NCBI GenBank assembly: GCA_014529385.2
Contig: CM043963.1
Coordinates: 104,390,912-104,454,911, forward strand
Length of the DNA stretch: 64,000 nucleotides
Source: Adiantum capillus-veneris
Lineage: Eukaryota > Streptophyta > Polypodiopsida > Polypodiales > Pteridaceae
Reading direction: 5' to 3'
A program made the position numbers and the translations under genes. The notes beneath the pieces were generated by a model that was not told the DNA's origin, did no database searches, and saw only the letters and a list, made by a program, of their open reading frames with translations. Shown here one piece after another: positions 11,019 to 25,263 of this stretch (its first letter is position 1; each line of letters starts with the position of its first letter).

Positions 11019-13031
11019 AGTATCCAAGCAATCTCCACTGCTTGTTATTGATGTCACATCCCAGATCCCAACCATACTCCTAAGTATAGATTATGTTTTC
11101 TTTAGCGTGCCTGTGCAAATATGGTTTATTACGGTCTTTAAAACATTTTATGGGTTTACATGGTTTGGAGATTTGGTCTCTAATTACTATTGGTTTGGTT
11201 TTCTTTGGCCTACTATGTGTAGCCATGAGCTTGTCCCAAATTTGTTGTCGCTTAAAAGTGTCCTGAGTGATGCACATCCTAGCCGTTTGCCTATAACCCT
11301 GATTATCAGCAAATAATTATGCACATGTGGTTAATATCTTTGTGTAGTAGACCTAATTGTTGCTTCATTTATTGATCCATCTATTTGAATCCCTCTATTA
11401 CATGGTATAAACAGCTACTTTTTTAACATACAAGGTTACCCAATTTCTTTAATTTGTAAAATTTTTTGCAGCATCTTGTTTGTAATATCAATCTTTATAT
11501 AAAAAAAAGGGGAGTAAACATTGCCTTTTCCCTCACAGAAGGTTGTCATAACTCATGCTTGCATAATCTATATTCATGCTTGCTCTCAACTATAATATGG
11601 TGGTTTTACTTAAAAAACAACTCGTAATGTAACTGCCTTGTTAAAGTACATAAAAGAAACTAAGTGAAAGTAGAACTTCATGTACTGTATTACCTGGTTA
11701 TTGTTTGCCATCATCATTTGTGTTACTCTTCTTGTACATGTTTATTTGTCCAAGGTTCTCCAATCTTGTCACTTCTACACCCTTCAATTGATATTTTGAT
11801 GCTAGGTATTAGATACTGATTATCCCTATATTTTATCTCCATGTTTCACTTTCAATGTCACACCATGTCTATCTACCACTGTATGTGTACATCTGGAAAA
11901 AAATATGTGTGCAATTTGTATCTATTCTTATGTGCATGTCTATGTGTCTGTAGTCAAAAAAATGCATGTCTATGTGGGTTTTATAACTAACCCCTTCTTA
12001 TGTATATAGATTTTCATGTATTTCCAACCATGTGTCTAAAAAAACCTTTTTTCATGCATCTCTAGCTCTGTGTGTGGTATTTTAGAGACAACAATCAATT
12101 ACGTTTATGTGTATACAGATTGAAAAAAGCTTATTGTGCTTGTACCAAGTTATGAAAAACCATCTTTAACTGTATATGGAGTAAAAACGACCATTTACCT
12201 TGCCATTTGTATGTGTTCGAAAGCTTCCTGTGTTGTCGTTATCTACCTAGGTTGGTGTATGCAGCAGTTGTCATTCGTGGTGATGAGAGAGAGGGGTTGT
12301 GTATCACGCCAAGAGACCTTTCGTTGCCATGGATTGTGCACGATGCTTACAAGCCACACGGACTATGGGGAAGTAGGTGTGTGTGTTTGCGGATATGGGG
12401 CTGCAGCAAGTGCGCTCTTATATGCTAATAGCCGTGCATTGTTTACTTGCTCGCAAGCTATAGCTGTGTTGCTATTGTTATGCACTATCGATTGCAAAAA
12501 AATTTCATGCTCTCAAAAGGCCTACGCAATGCAGAGGTTGCGCTATGGAAAGTATGCGTGCTCTCCCAGTTAGCGTTCAAGATTTTTATAAGACCTTGAA
12601 TTCGATGCCTTAACTAGCCATGTGCACTTAATTCCCTTAGTGTAAGTGTAGCCACTCATCGGCTTGCTAAAAATAACACCTTAGCCAGTTAGGGTCCTCC
12701 CTTTACATTAAATCAAAGTTAGATGAAACACTATCTTTAATACAAGGATTTTGCTTTATTCAAAAAAGGTGGTGTACATTTTTTCACATATCACCTTGTT
12801 CCATGCGGAAATTATTTTACAAAGAAAAATCCATATGGATTTATTAAAAAACTTGATGTACTACTTGGAGTCCTCATTCGCCTCGAATCCTTGCTTTGTC
12901 ATTCGTCTGCCAATTATATAGTTGCCTGTTGTCAAATTAGCTGATTAGTAACCCTATGGTACCCTGTCTTCAACATGTGGGCAACTTTATTTGTTATTTG
13001 TATATGTTACTGGTACTATATATTATGTGTG

Positions 13032-13082
<51 letters not shown>
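11019..13082 (-). repeat. Downstream pseudo-LTR of the Penelope-like element
   Basis: Aligns almost throughout with 16812-18936, with mostly point differences and small indels. The common inner edge reads GTATCCAAGCAATC. Forward ORFs of 145 codons (12136-12573) and 73 codons are open in both copies, but they are antisense to the element and match nothing I know. Confidence 0.85.
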
Positions 13083-13085
<3 letters not shown>

Positions 13086-13140
13086 ATTGGCAAAGAGTGA
13101 TATATACACACTATATTGTGTGTGTGTGTGTGTGTGTGTG
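13032..13140. repeat. Two (GT)n tracts separated by 35 bp
   Basis: GT runs at about 13032-13082 and 13119-13140 mark the junction between the left pseudo-LTR and the RT-bearing part. Confidence 0.9.
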
Positions 13141-13198
13141 GCCCTCCCCCATCCCTGAGGAAAGGTACACTTGGTGGAGGATAGGCCACCAAGTGGAC

Positions 13199-14409
13199 CT
13201 ATCCTTTACCAATTCTATGTTTTAAGGTACTGATGGTAAATCTAATGTCGGGAAATTTGTTTTCTTCAATGAATTTGGTAATACATGTAACAATCTTTTC
13301 TTTTCTGAAACCATTCTCAACAAACATAGAAATAAGTTTATTTAAGTCTGTTATTGCATATGATTCTTGAGATGCGTTGTAGAGTATAGGAAGAACTTGT
13401 GATATGCATACATTATATGCCATTCTTTTTGGTCGATTATTGGCTGCATGAATAAATGAAACATTAGGACATGGTAATGTTTCTTTTTTCCATGCGGTGT
13501 TGTATGTAACATACCCTCCTTCTACTGGTTCATATAATTGGATATATGTATTTAAATATGTGACCTGGTTTCTCTTGTAGGTGGCTTTTATCCCAATAAT
13601 TTCCAAAGGGTAAATTGTAAAGGGGTCCTCATGGGACAAGGGTTTTTTGTGGTCTAGACATTGCAAACTAAAGGGATTATTGGCAAATAACAGATCATCC
13701 ATATATCTCCATGAATATAAAAAGGCTTTCATTATATCATATCATGTAAGACGAGATAAATTTTTTATGTATTCAATTTCATACCATGCCAAATACAAAT
13801 TACACCATAATGGAGAGCAGTTATACTCCATTGGTATACCTTTTTCTTGGCGATAAATATGTTTGCCTAATTTTGTAAAGCAATTGTCAAGGACAAATTC
13901 ATTAATAAGTATTCAAATGTCCATAATACTTCATTTTTCTTTTTGGTAAGTACAATCTGCTTTCGATATTTCTTAAAGACAAGATATTGCAAAGTTTTAA
14001 TAAGCTTAATAATGTTGTCAAGTATATCAAGTAATCCATGTGTGCCTTTATGAGAGATAGCTGCATAACAAGATGTTACGTCAAATGAATGAATGTTTGT
14101 GATATGTTTTGGTAAATTAATCAAAAAATCATATTGATTATTGATCATCCAATGCCCATTGGTTTGTGTTCCAAAAAAAGTTTGTAGCTTTTTATGTATG
14201 ATTTCGGTGTACTCAATAAATCCTTGCATTACTCCATTGAGTAATTTAGTGATTATAGTTGTAGCAGGAGTAAATACACAATTATGAGCATTAGTGATCC
14301 ATCTAAAATCCATTTTGTGAATTTTAAAATTCCCATAAGATACAGGAGAGAGTATTTCAACGGTGTTTCTAACCCGATTTCTTGGGTGTAAGACCCTATG
14401 GCTTGACAA
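13199..14409 (-). pseudogene. Penelope-like reverse transcriptase, frameshifted
   Basis: The first minus-strand segment (14409 to about 13905) has the fingers and motif A region: YGNFKIHK, FRWITNAHN, then SFDVTSCYAAISHKG with the catalytic Asp. A frameshift near 13880-13910 moves motif B (RQEKGIPMEYNCSP, NLYLAWYE) into another frame. One TGA follows, and then the last segment (13732-13199) carries motif C, RYMDDLLFANNP, with both catalytic Asp. Its C-terminal half (VSFIHAANNRPKRMAY.VCISQ) resembles a family of animal RT-like proteins with GIPMGTNCAP and FRYIDD motifs. The RT copies element RNA at a chromosomal nick. This copy is broken. No C-terminal GIY-YIG domain follows. Confidence 0.75.
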
Positions 14410-16811
14410 ATTTCTTCTTCATTGGATGAGAGAAGACAGAATTCAGGGATTTCTTATCTTCTTCTTGATGCTAGTTGAATGAGTTTTTTACATATGAACA
14501 CCGGAGTTTGTGCGGATTTATCTAGTCCACAGGTAAATAAATATTGTAAAATGTATTGAATTTCATCCCATTAAGTCTATGTTTTTGTATCATGGAGTTT
14601 GGTTTTGCCTGTGATAAGGAATTTTTGGAAAAGGTATCATTAACTGAACTATGGATATAATTGTAGTGGGCCTTGCTATTCTCACATCCCAAGAAGGTAT
14701 ATAATGTCTTCCATACTTTGTTAAGTTTTATAACTATTGAGGTAGGGTTTACAGGTACTAATGGAATGTGGTTTAATCCTTTCTAGATAAATTCTTAGAA
14801 AATTTTATGTCTAGCTATGCTAGGGTCTGTGGTGATTATATGTTTCTCGAAGGGTTCTAAGTCAATTAAAAAATTAGAGAACCGTTTATGAGTTAAGCAC
14901 CCACAAGGTTGTGTTTCATCAAACTCTTTGGCAAATACCGAAGTTGGTTTCTAAAGAGTACGATTCAAGTTATGGTATATTTCCAACCAAAACAAATCCT
15001 CATTTTAGACAAATCTTTTTTTATGTGAATATCATTTATCATTGTTTGAAAAAATACTTTAGTGTTGATATTTGTTACAAAACAAAATGTGAATAAATCT
15101 CCCATGCATTTTAATATTGTGTTGAAGATGTAGCAAACCATTATTTCTTGTAGTAAGTGAGCATACATGATCTTCAGAATTTGAGTATTCAAGTGCCTTG
15201 GGAGTATCTCCATAGTCCTCAGATCCTCTGAACTGCCTTGATTTCTTACTTGTTGAAGCCATGCTGCTTGGTGTGTGTGCGATCTTCTTTAATTGCTCCT
15301 TACCTTTGGGTAGTGTGAGTAAGGTTTCAATTGTGTTGTGTAGCTTTTGAAGAAGTGGAGTCCCTGGTGTGTATAGGACTAGTCCTTTAGCTGCTATGTG
15401 CTCATGAAACTTATAATAATGATCACATCATGTCTTAATTTTGTTAGAAATGAGACTACCCAAACTATAAAGGCGTACACTTGTGCTAGTCCTGGTGAAA
15501 ATTGAAAAATTGGTCAAACCAAATGATAGAAGAGGAACAGTTGGAATTTGCATCAACCCTTTTACATTGACATTTGAGGAAAGTTCTATAAGAATTCCAA
15601 CAGTTTCTCAGAAACTGTTTTTGATCCTTTGTCCTGTCCATAAGAGAAAGTCCTTTGGTGCGAGCATTGTTTGAGGAACTTGGACATTTTTTACCATCCA
15701 CATCGGATAATTTGATCTGCTTCAGCTCAAAGAGAACATCTTGTGATTAAAGATGTTTGGAATGTAAGGCAAGGGTTTTACATTGTTCTACAATGTCCGT
15801 GGGTATGCTACAAAGCAATCCTAGAGAGGAAATTGTAAAAGATGCTCGATGGTTCAATGCATAATCCCAGAGCTTGTGTTCAAGTCGAATAGCATCAAAA
15901 TCCACTTGCGTGGGTGGTAGTAATGGGACTACTTCTGAAAAGAGTTTAGAAACTTCTCTTTCTGGGGATAAATTGTTTGTATCTGCTAAAAAGTTGAGAG
16001 CTTATTTCTCTTGTTCTTCAAGAAGGTCTAAATCTAAAAGGGGATTAATGACCTTTTCTTAGTGCTTAATTTCTATAGGGACCACAGGGAGGTTATTGAT
16101 AAAATACAACTTGTTCACAATAGTGGATAGAGAAGTGAAATAAAAATCAAGATCTAAGCTATCTTGTGCATCAATATTGGGTAATTTAGCTTGGAAGGTA
16201 CTGAAAGCTTCCAAAAGCATATCTTTATCCTTTCTGGAAAGAATCAGTAAAGAGAGCAACTCATTGACAGAAGCTGTGTTTAAGATAGATATAGAGAGGG
16301 TGATAATAGCTTGTTTCTCAAAATCAAGCAAATTTTTGTGGAATTTCACTCCTTTGAAACAAGAAATTATACATTGGGTACCAATTGGTGGAACCGAAAT
16401 GTCTTCTTCTATACCATATCCCAAACGAGTGAGAGACAAAATCCAAAAAGCCTGAATCAATCACCATGTAGGTATTAAACCAATTATTATAATCATACCA
16501 GTATTAAGTTTTCTCGGTATATGATGGATACCCAACCAAAGGTATCCCGGGAAATTTTGTGTGTGTTTGAAATTAAAATCCCATCATTCAGAATCATATA
16601 CTGAGAGACTTAAATACTGTTTGCAAAAGCATATTGTGTACATAACAAAACAAAGAAGAATTTTGTGATATATGATTCATTACAAAATACTATGATACAT
16701 GACAAAGTAGGAGCTTAAGCCGGAACTTCTACCAGATGAAAGTAGGGATCTTTACCTGCCAACTAACCACAAGTACAATTTAGTTAGAACTAATTTGTAC
16801 TAAATAGGTGA
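14410..16811 (-). pseudogene. Upstream part of the Penelope-like element: decayed N-terminal ORFs
   Basis: Minus-strand pieces lie in line ahead of the RT: 16460-16059 (133 codons, rich in Leu, Ile, Ser and Lys, possibly helical), 15262-15059 (67 codons, polar start MASTSKKSRQFRG) and 15213-14965. They probably derive from one or two ORFs preceding the RT, now interrupted by stops and frameshifts. I recognise no nuclease or zinc-finger motif. Assignment to the element rests on position between the two direct repeats. Confidence 0.45.
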
Positions 16812-18937
<2,126 letters not shown>

Positions 18938-19174
18938 ACGTGCGAGAGATAGATAGATAATAGCTAGAGTCATTATCGTCCACAAAGGTCAAATATGACC
19001 CATGGGACCAAATTTGGCATTACATTTGGCTTTCCAAGATGAATACATTAGATACATATCAATTAGGGAGTGAGTTTCCATCAGGCGATGAAGGGGAAAA
19101 GGAAAAGAACAAGAAAAAACCTAAGGAGGGTCAAGTGGAGGTGGAGGTGGAGCTGGCTTGGGAGTTTGGAACTC

Positions 19175-19747
19175 TTAGATGATGGCTTTACCGCCATGGT
19201 AGAGAGCCCATTTACCTTGTTTACAAGCTTCATGCATCTTCTTGCGCTTTCTTGCCTTGAGTTGATTTGTGGTTAATTCCTCGGCAATCCAAATCTTTGT
19301 CCCCTTGAGGAGATAGGATTGATGTAGCACCCTTGTCGGTTCTTCCTTGTTTTTGAAAGTGAGGATGCATTGACCAAGTGGCACATGCCTATGCGTATCT
19401 TGATCCAAGAGACAATGGCAGGCTCGATGTTAACTTGTTGAAGAATGCGATTGAGCTTGGTGATGGTTTCTTTGAGGGTGTCCTCCTCTGTGCAGCATGG
19501 GAAGCAACTTCCCTCCAATCCAAATCTTGAGACTAAGAGCTTCTTGTAGCCCTCATTCTTCTAAAGCTACTTGCATTTCACTATCAATGTTCTTATGTAC
19601 TACCTCGTGGGTTTCTTTCTGAGCTGTTTTGATTGTCTCGGTGAGAGAAGCTTCAATTTTGTGTGCTTTTGCTAGAAAACGCTTGCTCTCCTTTCCCTTT
19701 GTGTCCTCAAGCTTACTCAAGCGTTCTTTGAGTTGAGCATTCTTCAA
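19175..19747 (-). pseudogene. LINE ORF1-like fragment: coiled coil, RRM-like and C-terminal domain
   Basis: Read on the minus strand, the pieces are: a coiled coil (NAQLKERLSKLEDTKGKES, 19747-19553); a central part containing DTLKETITKLNRILQQ and IKIRIG (19518-19273); and a terminal part with CILTFKNKEEPTRVLHQS, LKGTKIWIAEELT and QLKARKRKKMHEA (19408-19175). This order and the wording of the last block resemble L1-type ORF1p, an RNA-binding chaperone of LINEs. The pieces lie in different frames, so it is broken. No LINE endonuclease or RT is found nearby. Family recognition is by pattern only. Confidence 0.45.
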
Positions 19748-20177
19748 GATAAGTTCTTGAATTTAAGCCTCTAGGGACGTGATCCTTACATCTTGGCGGG
19801 CGGTGGGATCTTACTTGGGTGCAACTACCATCGCAAGAAAACTCTTGCGTGCACTTGAAATAGGTGTGTTGAAGGAGGACATTGAGGATCCAAAATCGTT
19901 GTTATGTGTGCAAGTCTCCATAGAGCAAGGAAAACACTGTCCTTCGCTGTCCTTTATGGTTGGTTGTGCACTTTCTTTGTAAAACTGTGGGAGCAGGGCC
20001 CTAATGTGAGTTTGAGAAGCCTGAGGTCGGTGTTATGCAGCCCTTCAACAGAGTAGCTTGGCCCAACACACGGAAATGCTCTTCAATAGAGTAGCATGGA
20101 ATTATGTAGAGCTCTTTGATAGCGTTATACAGAGCTCATCAACTAGAGTAAGCAACCCGTCAACACAGAGTGGCTTG

Positions 20178-20306
<129 letters not shown>

Positions 20307-20393
20307 GCTATAGTCTTATAGGAAAATGGCAAGAACTTAGGTGACTACTTCTAGGAAGGCAAGCAAAGGTCTTGGTTTGTCTGCTAAAGCAGG

Positions 20394-20794
20394 GTGAAGG
20401 TCTACCAGTATGAAGAAGAGACCTCGAAAGCTCATGAAGATTTTGAAAGCTCCAAGGATACAGAGGTTACAAAGACACATCAAGCCAAGCTATTCAAGGA
20501 AATTAGGAAGTTTCAAAAATGCATTGATCTTCTTGTACCAAATCTTCCATTTCAAAGGCTAGCTAGGCCAATATGTGAGGAGGCATGTTGAGATGGAAGC
20601 CTGTTGCATTGTTGGCACTTAAGGAGGTAGCAGAAGATGTTTTTCTTGAATACTTCAATGATATAACTATTATTGTAGCACATGCACATAGGGTGACCAT
20701 TATGGACAAGGACAATGAAACCTTGAAAAGAGTAAGGTGGACTATGATAAATTGCTTCAACCATGTAGCTGCCTCCCAACTTTATAAAGCTTGA
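20394..20794 (+). pseudogene. Histone H3-fold fragment, closest to centromeric H3 (CENH3)
   Basis: The first frame contains the alpha-N region EIRKFQKCIDLLVPNLPFQR. A frameshift near 20580 leads into RWKPVALLALKEVAEDVFLE and AHAHRVTIMDKDNETLKRV, which are the alpha-2 helix and the loop-2/alpha-3 end of the histone fold. Canonical H3 has KYQKSTELLI and [20 protein letters not shown]. The LLVP, the RW before the alpha-2 helix and the AED in that helix are instead features of plant CENH3. The N-terminal tail has no recognisable H3 marks. Residues normally invariant (for example the Cys/Ala-Ile-His stretch) have changed, so it is a decayed copy. No intron interrupts the fold, which suggests a processed copy. 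A decayed canonical H3 is the alternative. Confidence 0.6.
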
Positions 20795-20804
20795 ATAGCT
20801 TCAT

Positions 20805-21361
20805 GTTGGCTCTTCTCGAGCTCAACCTTAAGTGATTCAAGAGATGCAAGGAGAGAATCATCCTTCCACACTTGCTTTGGCAAGCTTTTCTTTGGCTTCT
20901 TCCAATTGTTTGCATGTTTTGGTAAGTAGATCCTGAGCAATTGATTCAACATTCTTTTTCTTCCACCCTCATCGTTTCCATATTTGCTTTTGTATGGCCT
21001 TATGCTCAGCCTCCTTCATAATTGCTAACTCACACCTCACTCTGAACCTTCCTCCTGGCAACCCTATTGTGTTGAAGCTCCTGGGCAGACCTAAGCAAAA
21101 ATTGCAATGACACAATTGCTTTAGCAAAACCATGAGGTTTTCCTCTCGACAACCTGTTAAGATTGTGTTCTTTCTAAGCACAATTGTTGCAAGTTCCAAA
21201 CAAAGTTGACAATCATAGTATGTAGCAGGCACTTGAACGTACATGTGTGAAAGGGCTAACGGGTAGAATAGAAAGGGGACCGTGGGGAAAGGAGGGGTGA
21301 CAACATGCAAGGATGGCAAGGTTATGCCATAGTCTGGGATGCACTTTGTGAGCACATGCAT
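20805..21361 (-). pseudogene. Coiled-coil protein fragment, unrecognised
   Basis: The minus strand at about 20960-20805 reads a Leu/Glu/Lys-rich coiled coil (VENVESIAQDLL, KQLEEAKEKLAKAS, LASLESLKVELEKSQHEA) interrupted by one stop. A further open piece (21361-20969, 130 codons) continues upstream in the same direction and ends in AIMKEAEHKAIQKQIW. The style recalls plant WEB-type coiled-coil proteins, but I cannot assign a family. Frames shift between pieces, so it is not functional as it stands. Confidence 0.35.
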
Positions 21362-23409
21362 GACCTAATCGAATTAATGGGGAAGTAGACAGTATGTATT
21401 TTGCATCTTCTGCTCAATAGGACTCCTTTTGCTTGATAAAATGCCTTCTAAATCATTGTAATCAGATCTTGCAAAAGCCATGCACTCTATTGTCGCAGCT
21501 ACCTACGCTAAGGCATTCCGCCCCCCCACCATCAAACGCTACAAGTAACTTGTGAGGGCCATACCCCCACTCGACCCTACTCACCTCCCTCAATCTTCCA
21601 GACCATTCCAGGGAGTGATGTAGATCTATCTGCAGGTATCCCTCCCACTTGAACCTACATTCAGACAGGACCTATCTCGAATGCCAACCCAAGGGGGTAC
21701 ATCCCTTCATTCAATGATTCTATCTGCTTCTCATAATCAATCTGTCCTTGATAGAGTTCCGCACCCAAAATCGTGGTCCTTAGTCTTGATTCTCTTTATC
21801 TTTAACTTGAGGATATGCTCTTTCTTTCTTGTTCTCCCTTGGTTCATGGCGATAATCCCATTTTCCAGACAAGCAGGCACGGCAGTTATCACTTTCCCCT
21901 AAGAAGAGGGATCTTGCAATCCTACCTGGTCTCGCTCGTCCTCGATTGCCCATTTTCATCCCACGTAGTCCTAGTGTTTAACATAAAAATTTTAAATCAA
22001 CATCCGGCCATCTGACCCTTCGGATCCGCCCACCCACCAAACCATTTCATGAAAATCCCTTCCCGAGGTAGTACTTAACTACTACAAAATCAGGAAGATA
22101 GCAGTCTATCAGACATCATCAAACAACAAGCAGCATGCAATCTGTTGCATACCCTCGTTCAGGGAAATTCATCTGGTTGTTCCCACCAGATCTTTATTTA
22201 GAAACTTTTAATTCATTTTCTTTCCTTTATCTGCTATAATTAGCTTGTAACTAGTTTTATTACTAATCATGCAACACATTTAGTTTCAACCAATTCATCT
22301 TGCCTCCCCATTCAGGCCAATATAATCGGTTACAAGCCATCAAAATGGCAGCAGCTTTACAATATTTCCCTGAATTAAGTGTTTGGGAAAGGCTCATGAA
22401 GTAATTTAATCACTCCTTCCTAAGCATTTTATTTCGAGAGGTATAGCACCATCTGGTGACAAATGCACAGGATAGCCCCTATATTCCTAGCCTTTCTAGT
22501 TCCTTTTTAAGCAACCAAGTCGAATAAATTTCCTTAATTAAATTCACATCATCCTCCCTGAGTATAACCTTCTCATCTAACTATTGGCATCAGGCCATAC
22601 CCCGATTATGGCCGATTTCCAATAAGATACCGCGGGTACTTCACGCGGCTGAGAAAAAATAAAACAAACCCATTCATCCCTTATCCCTCGGGCATGAATG
22701 ACCTAGGTATAACAACTCGCCAGTTACGTTGCCCTATCCGAAAAGGGAAAATCTCCGACAAGTTCCCCAAGAGAATTCTCTCAATGGGCCGGTCTTTCAA
22801 TCAAAGTGACCCCAAGAAGATCCATCTTAGTTCCCGGTCATTTCCAGACAATATTCAAAACTCCTAGGAGTTAAATCTATGTTTTTCAATGGGCTATCCC
22901 TATCACCTGTCGTTTTTAACTCCTAGTTGGTAATTTCTAGGTTCATTCATTTATCAACCTTAATTCCTACTTCATTAATTATCTACCAGCCAAGTTTATT
23001 TAGAAAATACAAGCGAGTTTTTGCCATAGGCATTTGATGGTTAATGTCTCTTCGGAAATGCCAACTTTTTTTAAGTTCAATCCTTGTTTTGTCGATTCCA
23101 AGGTTTTGCAATCCTTTGCCATCCATGGGGCATTTCCATGGAAGCTTGTAGAGTTTTCGGTTCAAACAACACGGAGATCAATTCCGCGAATTTATCCCCT
23201 ATCTCCCCCATCCCGTATTTGCAAACAAACTTGAAATTGAAAACTTTAGAAATACTCTTCAATACCAAAAATTGAACTACTTCTATCAAGCTTAGACAAC
23301 TACTCTTTTCTTATGGTACCTAGCTTTCCATTTTAGGAAGCTAGAAGGTCCTTTCCATTTTAGGAAGCTAGAAGGTCATCCTATAATTTATGAGTTTTCG
23401 AGCTTTCCA

Positions 23410-23900
23410 TTAAAGTTTAAACCTAAAATACAAGGTAGTCACTAAAGCTTACACCTAAGTGCAAAGTTACCATTAATGCTTAGCTTAAGAGTGCAAATCT
23501 ACCTTTGAAACTTAACTTAATGATGTATAGATACTCTTAGCACTTAACCTAAATGCGAGGTTTCCATTAAAGCTTAAACCTAAAAATACAAGGTAGTCAC
23601 TAAAGCTTACACCTAAGTACAAGTTACCATTAAAGCTTAGCTTACGAGAGCAAATCTACTTTTGAAGCTTAACTTTATGATGCATAGATACTCTTATCAC
23701 TTGACCCTAATTGCAAGGCTCCATTAAAGCTTAAAACCTAAAAATACAAGGTAGTCACTAAAGCTTACACCTAAGTGTAAAGTTACCATTAAAGCTTAGC
23801 TTACGAGATTAAATCTACCTTTGAAGCTTAATGTTATGATACATAGATACTCTTATTACTTGACCCTAATTGTAAGGTTTCCATTAAAGCTTAAACCTTA
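23410..23900. repeat. Tandem array of the family B LTR, shorter version
   Basis: Reverse-complement equivalent of the array at 5465-6350, built on CCATTAAAGCTTA, ACAAGGTAGTCACTAAAGC and GCATAGATACTCTTA units, with roughly three to four units. Confidence 0.8.
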
Positions 23901-24249
23901 AAATGATGCACATAAACCTTTCTAGTATTAAAACACGTGGATTAATTAATCCTACTAGAAATGAAGATTACCTCCTCTAAATAAGAGGGAAGTGGGGTTG
24001 AAGTCATTCTTGAAGAGATGTGAGGCTCAAGAGGGAAGGAAAGGGATTTATGGTGAAGAGGAAGGAGAGAGGAGCTTCTTCACAAAACCCTCAAGGGTTT
24101 GGCCTTCAAGAGAGGGAGAGAGCAAGAGCAAGGTTTAATGGAAACCTTGATTTACTTAAGCATAGTCTTGAGCATGGAAAGTATGCAAGTAGCTTAGCAA
24201 TATATGTCTAAAAATACAAAGGAGAGGGGGTGTTTATATAGGAAATGGT

Positions 24250-24395
24250 GGGTGGAATTCTTTTCTCAATTCCTATTGGACCCCAAATTCTCTTCTCAAA
24301 TGCTATTGGACCCTATTTTTCTTCTCAAATGCTATTGGACCCCAATTCTCTTCTTAATTTCTATTGGACCCCAATTTTCTTCTTAGTTCTTATCT
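24250..24395. repeat. Minisatellite of the family B LTR, shorter version
   Basis: About five copies of CTATTGGACCCCAATTCTC-type units, equivalent to 4790-5012 on the other strand. Confidence 0.8.
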
Positions 24396-24919
24396 CTTAA
24401 CTTTATCTTTCAATCAAGTTAGTCCCTTTTTCTCCCAGTTCCCGATCTAGATCAGTTCCCACGCGGATCTTCACGAAGAAGTATAATTTGGAAATATATA
24501 GGGATGACGTAATTTCTTATCCAAAATATCCTTGTCTTTTCATTCTGGAGTAAAGTCTCGTTGTCCGCATGACTTCTTTGTTGGTCTTGCTTTTTCTAAA
24601 TTATTTTCTACGCTGAAAAAGTTTTGAATGGCTCTAGGGTTTAGGGAGGGACCTTACATAACTATAGCCGTGCGAAGAAACTTTAGCCACGACTCATCAA
24701 CAACTATGTCCTCATCGTCATTGTTGCCAAAGTAGGTGGCCACAAGAGTTTGCGGCATGGGAGCAAGTCCTCTTAGCTCCATGTCATCCCCTAAAAGAAC
24801 ATTCAAGTGCCCACTCCCATAGAAAAAGCTCCCAACCAATTGTTGCCACACATGGCTCAAGCTCTTTTGCCTTACATGCCCTGCACTCTGCCTGAGGCAC
24901 CACCAGCCATGTCACCCTA

Positions 24920-24982
24920 CCAATCTGCTATTGCAACCAGTCTCCACTGACGCAGACTGGTTGCAGTAGCAAACTAGTAGGC
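24920..24982. repeat. Long inverted repeat (hairpin) 1
   Basis: TGCAACCAGTC and GACTGGTTGCA form a perfect 11 bp stem around a 12-base loop. Pairing continues imperfectly outward to about 27 bp per arm (CTGCTAT against GTAGCAA, then CCTAC/GTAGG). Confidence 0.8.
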
Positions 24983-25263
24983 TATCATGATCGTCGGTTG
25001 TGCTAATGATTCTTTTTTTTTGCATTATTAACTAATTAGCTTATGTCTACATGATATCATGAAAAAGGTGAGAAGAAAACTTCCTCCAGAGTGCACCTTT
25101 TACTTGATAGGATTCTTTCTGAAGCAGTGTGACTCATGTTTGGCATAAGCCGTGAACTTTGCTATCGCAATTGTCTACACAAAGACATTTTGCACCCCTT
25201 CATTGAACCTTGCAAGAAGTTATAGCCGTGCACTCCATTGCAGGCACCCCCGGGCACATCACC

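Larger units (their letters stand above)
21546..24663 (-). mobile_element. Solo LTR of family B with 5 bp target duplication
   Basis: LTR 21551-24658 (3108 bp), flanked by TAACT at 21546-21550 and 24659-24663. On the minus strand it starts TGTAAGGTCC and ends GCCCTCACA. It lacks the family C insertion found in the other copy, so it shows the original 3.1 kb layout. It lies in inverted orientation relative to 4528-11018, about 10.5 kb away, with the Penelope-like element between. No internal region is present. Confidence 0.93.

Noticed and set aside
11019-13082. Hammerhead ribozyme in the Penelope-like pseudo-LTR
   Set aside because: Known Penelope-like repeats can hold hammerheads. A GGATGAGGACTCC-like stretch on the minus strand near 18640 looked promising, but no CTGATGA core with a matching GAAA was found by eye in either copy.
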